Both the position numbers and the translations under genes were made by a program. From Batrachochytrium dendrobatidis JAM81 (Eukaryota; Chytridiomycota; Chytridiomycetes; Rhizophydiales), in contig NW_006281099.1 of NCBI RefSeq assembly GCF_000203795.2, forward strand, positions 236,690-300,689: 64,000 bases of DNA, read 5' to 3'. The notes below the pieces were generated by a model, which was not told the DNA's origin, did no database searches, and saw nothing but the letters and a program-made list of their open reading frames with translations. The stretch's first letter is position 1; each line of letters starts with the position of its first letter. Shown here in pieces: positions 52,237 to 64,000 of the stretch.

Positions 52237-52496
52237 CAGCTTGACTCGTTAAAATAAAATCAATCTGTTTTTTTTAATCTCTGATATTTGTGATACTCGG
52301 TCGCTTAAGCCATGTAAATGTCACCATCCCATCAACATTGCAATACATAGTTAATCAGATGAGGTTCAATAGATATTTAATATATAGCTATTAGCGGCCA
52401 AAATAAATCCTTCACAAATAAATGACACTGAATTAGAAAAACATGAGCATGATGCTATTGATCCACTAGACGTATTTAGAAAAGTGGTATATTGTA

Positions 52497-54978
52497 TCAG
52501 GGTGCCAATATTTCTTTTGAAAACTGTCTAGGACCAAGCGGCTGAGTATCAATCCGACTCAGTTGTAGCGTCAATTGCGGCGCACCTTGATCATGATCTC
52601 GTATAATTAATTCATCCTTTAGCTCAGGCTGAATAATAACAACGTTTTTGGGGAAAGTGGGAGTTCTAGGGTTGCTGTTGGGTAAAGGTGTAAAGAGCAC
52701 GTCTAAAGGCCTTGGAGGCTGTTCACAAGACATTGCTGCAATAGCTTGGTTTTGTTCCAAAAGATCCTGTATCTCGTCCATAGTGGGAGGAACTCTAGGC
52801 AACTGCGTATTCTTTTGCATTTGCATGATAAACACCAAATACGACACTGTATATACAATTGCTATAAGTGTCCATCCAATCGCTATAGGAGTAAATACGC
52901 CCGTTCCTGTGCGGTACAAGAGTTCACGCTGTGCGCTGTGGGTAAAGTAAACCACAACAATGGCCATCCACATTACGCACATGAAGGAGATTGTGCGAAT
53001 GACATTCACAGATCTAGTATAGGAAGATCCAATTAGAACACTATAAGCTACCATGCCAGACATGATAAAAATAGCTAAAACGCCACGAGCTGTAGTCGTT
53101 TCGCTAGGTATCAACACATAGATCAAGAGAATAATGACGGCTGCGTTTTTAAACAGCAATTCAGATCGGGAAGTGTAATGGATCATGCCGTCAACTGGGA
53201 CTGGTTCCTGGGCTGTTCGACAAATGGTGAGCAAAAAGTATCCCATCATAAATCCAGCTAGCGAATACCAGGTCTGTAAAGATGGATTTCCATCGTGGAT
53301 AGGAAGACATTGTCGCTGGCGTGCTTCAACTGTCAATGCATAGTTTGCCAATGAATCTGCTGGCCAAAGCGGTGTGCTGTTATCAGACAAGCATCCAAGA
53401 GGATCAATCAAGGACGTCAAAATAATCAAATAAAGCAAATTAATCAATGGCAGAGGAATGACGACCCAAGCACCAGATACAATTTGACGAATACGACGTA
53501 GTACAAATGGTGGCATTCTACTTTCAAACGATTCTATGCGCAGTAGATGGTACAGTCCAGTAAATATAATCGTAACAATAAGTCCTACCAGCAGCATCCA
53601 CCATGATATGGCAAATTGCACAGTAGTCAAGAACCGAGTATTGATAGACGGTAGTCCCATAGAAAGTGTCGAGGCAATCTGGCGCAGTGATTTTACAAAC
53701 ATGGCCGAACTGGAGGATTGAGCCACCAGCATACTCTGTTGAAATGCAATGTTCCTTAGCAAATCTCGCAGTGGAAATGATGCCAATTGGATAAACTCGG
53801 TGCCCAAAACGAGAATTTCAACACAGTTTGCAAACGTGAAATCAATGTGTTTGAACTGTGGTGAAATATGCTTGATTCGTCTGCGATATCGAAATGTCTT
53901 GTCAAACAGATAGTAGGTATCTGATACAGAACTCTGTGTAGGCACATTGTTATAACTTGTTTCGGCCGAAGTAATTTGAATTTCCGAAGTATTGCTATCA
54001 TGAGTAGGTGTGTTTGGAGTTGTATTGATTGGTCGTGGACCTTTCATCACACGGACATTGGGACGAATGCTTTCCATTGATGGAGGATTAGAATTGGATC
54101 GATCTCGTGGAGTACTCATGGAGTCGACTGCTGAAGCAGGAGCATTTTGAGGGGTTAAGTATGCAATCTCGGCATCTCGACAAAAAGCAGGAGAAGCGAT
54201 TGCAGATGTAGACATATTGCCTTGTGCATGTTGGGCAGCTTGAATCTTTTTTCTATTGTCCGTGCGTTCTAAAGTATAATGCAAAAACGATTAAATTGGA
54301 AACCAGTTTACATACACATCAATCCATTACAAGAACCATTACCCTTGTAGTATGAGAGAATGCGATCGATAAGAAATCCATTTACAGCAACAAAGAATAG
54401 AATAAGCCCGACTTGTGTTTGAGGGGCTTTAATAACTGGCACTGGAATTCCGCCCGAAGAATCGTAATTTCCAATGGCGTTTTGGATAATAATGATGGAT
54501 ACAAGCCACAATAGTATAAACATATGAGGGACGATTTTAGATGGAATCCTTCGAATCTCACGTGGATCAAAGGACAGGTCGATGCAGCCTTTAAGAATCT
54601 CATGAAAGTTTTGTACGAATCTCTCTGCATTCAGTTTATGATCGAGTGTATTCTAAATAGTAGTTAAAGTGAATATGTAAGCATAATCTCCGCTCATTCA
54701 AAGAAAAATCAAGTCGAACAAGACGACAGGATTTCAACGATACAATGGATTCCAATCCAATTGAGCAAGGACATGACGATGGGTACCTTTTGAAGTTTTT
54801 CCTTTGTTGTCCAGCGAGCCCATACTATTGGACCCAGAAGCTCTCGAGCAATGTATAGCACCACAATAGTGACGAAGATGGACACTGTGATGACAACAGT
54901 GCGTCTGTCAGTCTCAAAGTCACCCCCACTGACAATGGAGTCGTACACAATGTAGATTGGTGGAGTGTTTCCATCCAT
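52497..54978 (-). CDS. Multi-pass membrane protein, unrecognised
   Basis: Not recognised. Exons 54978..54787, 54652..54343 and 54268..52497 join in phase, giving about 757 residues. The first exon has a short luminal lead (MDGNTPPIYIVYDSIVSGGD) and one hydrophobic segment (VVITVSIFVTIVVLYIA). Exon 2 adds two (HMFILLWLVSIIIIQNAIG, VGLILFFVAVNGFLIDRI). A cytosolic-looking loop of about 150 residues, Ser/Pro/Thr-rich, follows. Exon 3 then adds about seven more hydrophobic segments and a polar tail of about 120 residues with Pro-rich stretches. Loop Cys (DPLGCLSDN, RQRQCLPIHDGN) could form a disulfide between segments. A receptor or transporter role is possible, but no family motif supports either. 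Confidence 0.7.
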
Positions 54979-55323
54979 TGAAGTCTAGTTGTCGATAAGA
55001 CTATTGCAGCTGCACAGAACAAATGGGTTGTACAAGAACAGTAAAACAATTGGATTTCAAAGCCGGATTATAAGGGTGGATGCAGTCGGCTGCAGTCGGG
55101 ATTCCTGCTGCTGGGATCCTTGCTTATCGCTGCAATTTAATTCCTATTTATCAACTCTGTTATTTGGCTTCTCTCTTTATTTGGCTTGTATTGGAATCTA
55201 CTAAATATTTATTATTTCAATGCAATCGAATAACTTGCAAGTTGTGTAGTGAATTCTTGTAATTAACTTGTAATTTCTGAATGTCCGCACTTGACTTTAT
55301 ATTCAGCTTTTTTTTGGTCTGCA
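54979..55323. other. Divergent spacer (345 bp)
   Basis: Shared upstream region of the membrane-protein gene and DNAAF5. It contains a short imperfect GCAGTCGG direct repeat at 55082..55100. Nothing else is recognised. Confidence 0.5.
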
Positions 55324-58300
55324 ATGGCCGACTTGTCTGCCAAGTCTTTTGCTGTCATGTCTGCAAACCCTCAAACAGACCCATTTTTACAACAGTTTGA
55401 AGATATCATTCAGGTAAACTTTATCAGCATTGGTCATTGCAATAAATCTACATGTTACCATCTTAATGGTCTCTACAATTCAACATCCCTGTCAATGATT
55501 CTGGTGCATTGATAACTCAAGCCTTGGCTTGAGTTGTGCTCCAAGATCCAAATATTTGCGCAACGTCATATTACATTTCAGAGGTATCAAAGATGCATCG
55601 CTTTGCATCTTGGTCGGAACCAGCTCTTGTCTGATGCTGTGTCGGCTTAGTTCTAATACTGGCGCTTATGTAATTTATAAAGAATATCCAGATTTGATAG
55701 CATTGATAGTGAATCGGACTCTAGTCATCCTGTTACTGATATTTAATATTAATAGACTATTCAGCGAGATATCAATGTGCTGGGTGAACCAACTTCAGAC
55801 AGATCTGCTAAACGCAGAGCACTCGAACATATTCAGTCCGAAACTCTGTTGAAAAAACCAGCTTTAAATCCTCAAGTTCTTTTCAAAGTATTCTCATCCA
55901 TTACACGGTCTACTCTTCGTGCAGTCTCCGATCCTGTTGAAAAATGTCGTGAACTGAGCATTACAATTATATCCGGGTATGTTGGCTATCAAATGGTGCT
56001 TTGTAGATGCTAGACTACCGTGGTTTAACACTTGAACTCTATTGCCAGATTTGTAAAGAACGTAGATGATGTGATACCATTCCTACCGTATATTATTCCT
56101 ACCTTTACTAGCAGATTGGCTCAACCTGAAATCGTAGAGCCTGCAGAAGAACTTCGTCTGTTGATGACTCAGGCATTGCTTGATATTGTCAAAAAATCCA
56201 GACATGGCTTTGCTCCCTTTGTTGAAGATACAATCAAAATATTGGCTCGGACGCTCATGGATACTTACCCAGAGGTCAAAAAGGTAGATTTATTGTCAAA
56301 CTTGCAACGGTAGCTTGAGCAAAATACACCAGATTCAAATCTTACTATTGATACACCACGTCTGAATCTTTAGGAATCGTGCAGGTTGGTTATCGAGTTG
56401 TGCAAGTTTAATGTTAAACCCGTTGCATTTCATGGAGATGCACTAGCCAAGGCAGTATTGCCTGTGCTTCATCACCGTCACTCAAGCGTTCGGATTATTG
56501 CTATTGAAGCAATTGGTGCAGCAATTCTAGTTGATGCAAAAGGACTGGACGACTGCCTCGATACGTTGCGCTCAATGAGTATGGACAAGGCACCACTTGT
56601 ACGAGAAACCCTCTACACTATAGCTCATAAATGGATGCTGGAGTTGATTGACCGCTACACCTATGGGTACAAGATTCTCCCCTTGTTGCTTTGTGGAATG
56701 ACGGATGACATGCCAAAACTACGTGCCATGTCTGTCAAGTTTATGGATGAAATTGGCGCATTATATGAAACGGAATGGGAGTCGCGTATCAAAGATGAAA
56801 TGGACTACACTGATGGGTGGAGTCATCTTCCTAGTAAGTATTTGGCGTGTAGTTTTTTAAGCTGTTGCAAACTATATGTTCTTTAGTTCATTGGTTGACG
56901 CTTGCATTTCAATTTCCAGATCGCCCACGTGTTGGATCTCGACACCTTGCTCGAGACAACATGCAGAAAGTTGTAGCCAAAATTGTTGAGGGTATGGGCA
57001 ACTGGACTGTCGAGGTTCGTATAAAATCAGCTCAGATGCTTGGGGCATATCTAACCCTGACTGAAGATCAGATCACTGGATATGTTGGTGTCATATTGCC
57101 AATACTATACAAAATTCTTTCTGGAGATGATCCATTAGTTATGGAAGAGGTTGGTTTTTATTTTTTACTTGAAGTGTATAGCAATATACTTTTTATCACC
57201 CACTTACGTAAATTTTGAAACACTAGGCGGCTCGTGTTGCAAGTATCCTTGGCAATTATGTCAATGCTGATGCAACGCTCTCACTTTTGTTGCCACAACT
57301 TGCCATGGGAGGAGGTAGTACCACGAGTTTTCGACTCGGGTGTTCCCGCACTCTGCATGGCCTTATTCATGGGGCTTCGACTACTATTTCAGCCCATGCT
57401 TCTCGCATTGTAGATGCTTTGGCAGACAAAGATCTTGTTTTAAACGAAAATATGCTGATCCTTTACGAGATCAGTCGGTGTGTGTGCGAGCTGCTTTTAA
57501 AGGTTACTACCATAGATCAAGACGTGTCATTTAAAGTTTTGATGATTTTGGCTCAATTGGAAAGTGTTGTTGGGGATGAAAATATGCCTGGGTATACCAA
57601 TATGCAAAAAAAGGTATATCGTTAATTTTAAGTTGCATGGGTTTGTCTATAGAGCTATTTCAAGCAGTGTTTGACCCATTACTCCCTTTTATCTACTGCA
57701 AACCAGACAAACGAATCTCTTGTTAGACTTTCTAGCCTATGCCAAGTCAGCAACGTGGAGAGTTTGTATGGACTCTTTTTTGAAAATGCAATTGATACGC
57801 TTACAGCAACGCATACTTCTTGGACAAAGCACTCGGCCGAGCTTCGAGTCTTGGAGACTGTTGTTTTACGTGTTGGAGTGGCCATTGAACCGCATCTAAG
57901 CAAAATTCTTCCACTTGTCTGCTACTGCGCTTCAAAAGAAAGGGATTATGAAGTTCGTAAAAGGTGTGCTATAACTTTGTCTCGAGTGGATTGGCTTAAT
58001 TTTATATTTTTTGGTAGCATTAATTTATTAATGGGCTTTTACTTTTATCCATTTCTGGTGGTCAAATCTCAATAGCGTGCTGCTACTCATGATCAAGCTT
58101 GTTCAAGTTTTGAAAGCATCACCTAGTTCGGGTCGAGCACTATCTAATGACTCGGAGACCTTGCTTAGAGGTATTATTATTCCTAATAGTATCTGGCATA
58201 CCGGCCGAAATAGTGCACTATTGCGGATGCATGCCATGAGTCTTTTACTTATCATATTAGAACCTAGGCTGAATTCTGTTCAAGCCGATGAGCAAGAATG

Positions 58301-59047
58301 TGTTGGGTTTTTAAACGTATCTTTGTTAAATACAACATTGGAGCGTGACTTGCTGCCCATCTTGATCAGCAATATTGAGGACGATGAAATCGCAACACGT
58401 ATAACTAGTTTAAAAGTATTATCAACTCTCCTTGACTCGGATATTGACTGGAATGGTAATTATTTGTCTTGAGAGTTTAGATGTATTTGAGTTATTTGCT
58501 GTGAAATATTGCAACTAAGTCTACAGTTTAAAATTACCAGGCTCTACACTTAAAAAGCTTTATCTTGAACTTCTCAAGCGTCTTGACGATGCCCAAGATA
58601 AAATTCGTGTTCAATGTGCCAACATATGGCCAGTATACTTTAATTCTGTTTGTCGATGGCTAGCTAAGATGGCATCCTCCTATCCGATCGACACTACAAA
58701 CAAACTGACTTCTATTCCCGGTGCTGACGGTGGTGTTGTTGAAATCGCATTGGATACCGTTCACTGGCAGACAATGATCAAAGGTCTTACTATTCATCTT
58801 GATGACACCAACCCAGATATTCAGGTAAAGTGATTCTGATTCTTTTACTATTACGTGTGGGATTCATCATTGTTGTATAACGCTGTATTTCTGGGGTATA
58901 TTGTACAATATATAGGATGCTATCTTGAATGCGCTAAAAGCTGGTGCTCAAAAATGCATTCCTAAAGAAATGCTTTCTGAACATCTTCATTCCGTGCGTG
59001 CCAAACATCGAACCACTAGATATATTGATGACATTCTTTTGGTATAA
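55324..59047 (+). CDS. DNAAF5: Dynein axonemal assembly factor 5 (HEATR2)
   Basis: Cytoplasmic HEAT-repeat factor needed to pre-assemble axonemal dynein arms; it implies a motile flagellum. Start MADLSAKSFAVMSANPQTDP. After a roughly 350-nt first intron comes RDINVLGEPTSDRSAKRRAL. HEAT repeats then run throughout: VIPFLPYIIPTFTSRLAQPE, CRLVIELCKFNVKPVAFHGD, HRHSSVRIIAIEAIGAAILV, the diagnostic ELIDRYTYGYKILPLLLCGM, then EVRIKSAQMLGAYLTLTEDQ and LRLGCS-like central repeats. The end is RAKHRTTRYIDDILLV at 59047. The order and the RYTYGYKILPLLL block match HEATR2 throughout. About 11 exons. The later exons read cleanly to the stop, so the gene looks intact. Confidence 0.9.
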
Positions 59048-59633
59048 AATAAACGTTTGATTAGCAACGCATGAACCACACTAGTTTATTTTACTAATGT
59101 ATTTGAATTACCCACTCATCCAGTTAGTTGGCTGAAACGACCCATATAGAAATGGGGTTGGCTGGTTATTGTTTACAATCATATTCATCTATATGCAACA
59201 TTTTATACATTTACCTTGCAGTCATTGCTCGGGAGAGTTCAAGCATCAACACTATGGAGCAGCGCAATCCCAATCCACGCGACATGTGTTAAACAGCCGG
59301 TAAACCATACCCAATCAAACCGATGTTTTGTGGAATAAAATGGTGTCTAGAATAATATACGTGTTTAGAAATGTTGCATACTACTGCTGTATTCTAAAGG
59401 CTCATTCATTGCTGCCGAGTCTGGATGTTGGTTCAAAATAACTATCCATACCAACACCATTTGTTAATTTGATCGTAACCCTGCACTTCAATCAAACAGT
59501 ATACTAAAACCACGACCGCTGTTGTAGATACATGCTCCAATTGTGTTTATATCTACAACAAATGTAAAGTGTCGAGTTGTGGGTTTATTCGTGTAATTGA
59601 AACCCCATTTACGTCTCCCATAATAGCAAAGTC
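59048..59633. other. Convergent spacer
   Basis: Between the 3' ends of DNAAF5 and the SPRY gene. AT-rich. I see no gene, TIR end or hairpin. Confidence 0.5.
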
Positions 59634-62600
59634 TCATTCATTTGGTGTACGATCAGGATGAGCAGGCAGCCACATAAACGGGGTTTCGCCAATATTAAGC
59701 ACAAACTTTGGAATATGCCGCATGTATGGAATACAGATTGCGTCGTGTGTTTCTTCTAATGCGAGTGTAGGTCCTGATGTATTAAATATAGGATATTTAC
59801 AACACATGCAAATCACGTATTTAATCCCAACTGCATCTTGAACCATAATAATGACAATAAAATAGACTTGCCTATTTGTTTTCCATTCATAGTAAAAAAT
59901 CCCGAGTTGTGATGTAAACCGCATCCAATAGTATCCCCAACACACCAATCAATATTTGGCATCAAATGAATGATCTCGATTCCGCTTGAAAAAGATTGCG
60001 AGGTCTCTTGACTAGCATCCATCATGGATACAAGGTGCTGATCAAGCATATAGTCAAATATACTCTTGTCGTTGTAGTGTAAACCATGGATCTTGAGCCA
60101 TATAAGTGTCTTGCTGTGACGTTCCAAACATACAATAACCATTTGGTCTTCGCGTAGCAGGATACCAAACTGTGGACATTTGTCTACTCTGGCCATGCTG
60201 ATATTTACTCTTGCTTCAAAGTAAAATAGTGGTGTTAAAGCAACATTATTCTCGGTAAGCACCGACTCTGCTTCAGTGACCACTCGATCTCTAGATGTAA
60301 CAGATTCTTGAAGCATTTTACCCAAAATACAGCATATCAGTTAAATAGAATTTTGTTGGTAACCAAAATACATCAATAAAGAAAGCATACCAGTATGCAC
60401 ATGAGGCGGCGGTTCAAATACGTGTCTATTCTCTTTAGGCGAACCTATTGAACGTTCCATTATTAATGTATCTGATGATACACTGGCGATAGGAACTGTA
60501 TGTTCTGGTAGAAACCTGGTCCAAAACAGTAAACAAATGGTAAACTAGACAGCATCAATCCAACACAAAACCAAAATGCAATCAACAACTTACTTGAGGG
60601 GATCAAACTTGCTACCAAATCTAAAGAATCCACTTTGTTCTGAAGTAAGGGAAACAGCAGGACACCACGTCACAGAGTTATCAACATTTGTAAATGCTAC
60701 ACCGAAAGAAACACCATTTAGACAAAATGTAATGGTTTTTTGATCCAGATCAAGAATGGCAGTAATGACATCCCCTGCAGTCCATTCAGCTCCATATTCA
60801 TTCTAAATATTATTTCAAAAAACAATGCAGATGAACATCCAAAACTTGGCATAACTGATCTATAAATATGCCAGCAAATTGAACAAAACTTACATCATCG
60901 ATCGAACCATGCCATTTCTTGACACGATGGCCATCAAATGCATACGAATAGACATTATCACCAACACCGGTACCGGCTTCAGGATCAAAAACACACTTGT
61001 CACACGCCCACCCAATTTGGATAATGCCAGTCGTTCGAATAACAAACTCATATGCATATCGTCCGTTTCCAGTAACGCCCGTATTCATACGCAAACTTTG
61101 AAAAGTCCAGTCGTCATTTCGAATCTATACAATACCATGATCATTGCAAATGTTTCATCAGCATCTTTGAATTAAAGCCACGTGGTAAAGCATATTGGCA
61201 GGTTTGGCTTCATTTGAGCCATGCCACATACCTCTTGCGTTTGGATCGCCATCGAAAACCCAGATGTGTAAACAGAGTTGAGAATATCAAATGGTGCCAG
61301 CGAATCAGTTTTTAAAAAAGTATCGAAACGGCATAGATTTTCTAATAAAATATTCATGTAAAAGTATAGAGTCTGCGAAGCCTCCGCAATGACAAATTTA
61401 AGGACAGTTGGAAATGCCATGTGAATATTAACAATCTCTTGAACTGGCAATCCTCTGCTCACACAAAGTGCAAGCGTGATGAATGCCTGATAGCTAAGAG
61501 TCTTGTTTTCAATTTCGAGCAAACCAATGAGAATGGCTACCAACTTTTCCCGGATCATGATACTCATTACATAGTCTAGTGGTATGAACAATATTGTTTT
61601 AAAGCATTTTAAAATAAGTGACTAAATAGCACAAGATCATATTTTAAAGCCATCGTGATTGCGCTGCAAAAATCTATTGAATCAAGCATACCATATTTTA
61701 CTAGAGCGCCAATACATCGCAGCGCACCAGTTACAATTTCAATCTTGGTTGTTTCAATTTCGGCAGTATTGATTTCAATGTCTGATGAATCAAGTTGCTG
61801 AAGTAGTTTCAGATGATCATGATCAATGTCTGGGTTCATGGGTGAGAAATTAAGCTCCGCTACACCTTCCCCAGAAATCGTACCCATCAAATTTGCTCCT
61901 GAATCCAAGCCCTGTGCAAAAGACTTTTGATAGTCCTGACGAATGGCTATATTGCGCTGTTGACGATCGAGCATGTATGCAGAAGCTTGAGCCAGAAATG
62001 GCAAAACGGTTTCGGGAAAAGCGTAGTCTAACAATACAAGAGCAAGAAGATCCAACAACGCACCACAAGTCTCGTCAAAACAATCTGCCATATACTCTTC
62101 AAGAGTTTGTTCGTTTTTTAAAAGATCCACCTCGTCAAACACAGATGTATTTAAAAGTACAAATAGACACGATAAAAGATGCTGCACACTCTTGCATGAC
62201 TGGAGTGTTTTTCTGGAATTTGAGCAGTCAGGACTGATTGAAAATCGAGACACAGTGCCAGCACGGCGTTTTTGAGGAGAACTGGGCACACTTGCTCCAC
62301 CAAAAGTAACAAGCTCTGGCATGTAACTCATTAAAGGACTATCAAAGTTGGAACTGTGTTCATCATTTGCGCTGCTTTGGTTTGAATTTATCGCAAGATT
62401 CGGAAATGCCAACTCCAAACATTCTGCAACCTTGAGTGGCAATCGCTGAACCAGTGGACGCACCGTAAATACTGTAATTTGAAACCGAAGACTCGGGTCT
62501 AGTACATTCAGTGTAAACAAAATTATAATACAGTAAATAGGTTAATAAAAATACTCTGTTAAAAAGAAGCATGTTATTCAATTCAACACATTAAAACGTA

Positions 62601-64000
62601 ATACCTTTGACAGCAATGGTAAGGAGTGCCTTTACAGCAACAAGTTGATTGGAAAGAATATAATTGCTGTTGAGATATGAGTCAAGAATCTCAATTCCAT
62701 TTAATTCTGCAATCTGTTGGCATAATTGATCTAAATGGACATCCAGTTTAGTTGCATTCGTACATAAAAGATACAGCATACATTCATGCAGTTTGACACA
62801 TACTTGAAAGTGTAGCAGCATTTAGCATCAATGCCGCGCCTGCATACTGGATTTCGGAATCTGTTGAATGGCAAAAGCTAATAATCAAATCAACCATTTT
62901 AGAATTTGCCAACCGGGTCTGATTTGACGCTATTCAGCAAAACATACGAGTACAAAATGGTTAGAGTATCTCTTGTCCGTAACCGTGTAAATAACTGGAA
63001 AAGGCAAGGCGAGTCTACCATTTCCACAAAGATACACTAGCATATCGGCAATATACAGCAAAACGTGATGAGGAGCAGCTTTGGCTGCATGGGTTAGTGT
63101 ATCCAGTCCCCCACAATCAAGAAAAGTCTTGTGAATCTCCGCTATTATTTTTAAATAGAATAACAATAAAACAGAATAATCAGTTATGCAAGTTGGTGGA
63201 TCATAAAATATAGACATTTTGGCAAACTCACACTTGCTTGTCAACTCATGCATGACAGCCTGAAATAGAAAATACAACAATCAAATCATTAGTGCTACAC
63301 ATGGTAGTCATCATTCACATACAATACTTTTACCATTGCCCAATACTGTGCTTCTGAATCTTTGGACTCAAGTGCTGCAATCATTGGAGGAAGAAGCTTT
63401 GCACGGACTAAATCCCGCTGAAACTTGACTGGAGCATTTTTAATCAAAACCAACATGCATATCAGCGTTTGTAAAAAATACACAAAATAAGCTTTGACAA
63501 GGCCAGTCAACTCAACATACTGTTTTCGGAACAAAGACACTTGATGATTCTAAGAGTAATGCGCGCAATCACAGTCTCGTTATTTGCCAAGCACATTGAA
63601 AAGGTCTTGAACAAACCATTTATTGCTAGAATGCGATCTTTAGCAATATCTGAAATTCATAAAATGTGTTTAATTCAATTGCCTGTTGATTGAAAACCAC
63701 AAAACAGTTTACACTATTACTACCTTTTACAGCAAACTCGTGAAGTAGAAAAACAGCCCAGGAAACAAGTTCAACATCATCTGTGAAAAATATTAGTAGT
63801 GATGCCATGCATCTAATTTCTTGGTTCAAACCATACAGCAAAGCTTACCATGTCTAAGACACGCTGCAATGATATGGATCATTTTCATTTCAATAAGTAT
63901 TGAAAGTTGTGCAGGAGCCTCTATTGATAGTAAAATGTTGGAATCTGATTCAATGCAACATGTAATGGAGTAAATTTGATCACGTTCAAAACCTTTCAAT
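59634..64000 (-). CDS. Large ARM-repeat and SPRY-domain protein, 5' partial
   Basis: The gene enters from the right edge, so its N-terminus is missing. The right half (64000 to about 61170) is a helical-repeat region of ARM/HEAT type split over many exons (for example LLPPMIAALESKDSEAQYWA then MVKVLY; FLDCGGLDTLTHAAKAAPHH). Next is a SPRY domain (61094 to about 60590: GNGRYAYEFVIRTTGIIQIG, WACDKCVF, GVGDNVYSYAFDGHRVKKWH, then WTAGDVITAILDLDQKTITF). Its sequence is closest in style to the SPRY of RNF123 and RSPRY1. A second, weaker SPRY-like domain follows (60325 to 59810: PLFYFEARVNISMARV, WCVGDTIGCGLHHNSGFFT). The protein ends RTPNE at 59634 with no RING, unlike both relatives, so I name only the domains. 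Confidence 0.75.

Noticed and set aside
57205..57226. CTTACGTAAATTTTGAAACAC, similar to a TIR end
   Set aside because: It lies inside a DNAAF5 intron, has no partner and matches only part of the terminus; probably chance in AT-rich DNA.

Overview
The window is AT-rich eukaryotic nuclear DNA with many short spliceosomal introns (mostly about 65-130 nt, GTAAGT-like donors, CTAAY branch points, YAG acceptors) and closely spaced genes. The gene content points to a zoosporic early-diverging fungus, most likely a chytrid. It carries the fungus-specific velvet domain and, on the same contig, the flagellar dynein-arm assembly factor DNAAF5, along with an animal-type 2Fe-2S ferrochelatase. Species is not determined; a Batrachochytrium-like genome is a guess from style.

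Layout, left to right. COPI beta'-COP (5' cut by the window edge, +). A 0.43-kb TIR element. A FYRN/FYRC chromatin-type protein (-). An RPA70-like multi-OB-fold protein (+). RNA polymerase III subunit RPC10/C11 (-). URA5 orotate phosphoribosyltransferase (+), convergent with eIF3k (-). Mitochondrial Hsp78/ClpB (-). Then about 4.2 kb of repeat-rich DNA with at least three TIR elements and a 100-N assembly gap sitting inside an inverted repeat. A VelB-like velvet regulator (+). A second gene-poor stretch of 3.8 kb with two more elements. A Ser-rich orphan (+), an AAGAB/p34-like adaptin-binding protein (+), a secreted polyQ/GPI-type protein (-), an arrestin-like protein (-), GET3 (-), ETFRF1/LYRM5 (-) divergent from CWC27 (+), RAD5/HLTF-type helicase (-), mitochondrial uS12 (+), cullin-1 (-), ferrochelatase (-) divergent from a PDI (+), a ten-segment membrane protein (-), DNAAF5 (+), and a large ARM/SPRY protein (-) running off the right edge.

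The coding part is mostly housekeeping: secretory pathway (beta'-COP, GET3, PDI, AAGAB), mitochondria (Hsp78, uS12m, ferrochelatase, ETFRF1), RNA and translation (RPC10, CWC27, eIF3k), genome maintenance and ubiquitin (RAD5, cullin-1, RPA-like).

The most notable structure outside genes is a dispersed family of non-coding elements (about 150-740 bp). Their terminal inverted repeats share the 20-mer CAGCYGTATTCACGTAAAAT, usually flanked by TA, and they lie repeatedly within about 0-150 bp of gene starts or ends. I saw nine copies plus one solo end. One copy provides the first in-frame codons upstream of the RAD5 ATG. I read these as Tc1/mariner-type MITEs; no transposase is visible in the window. 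I did not find a clearly new multi-gene system.
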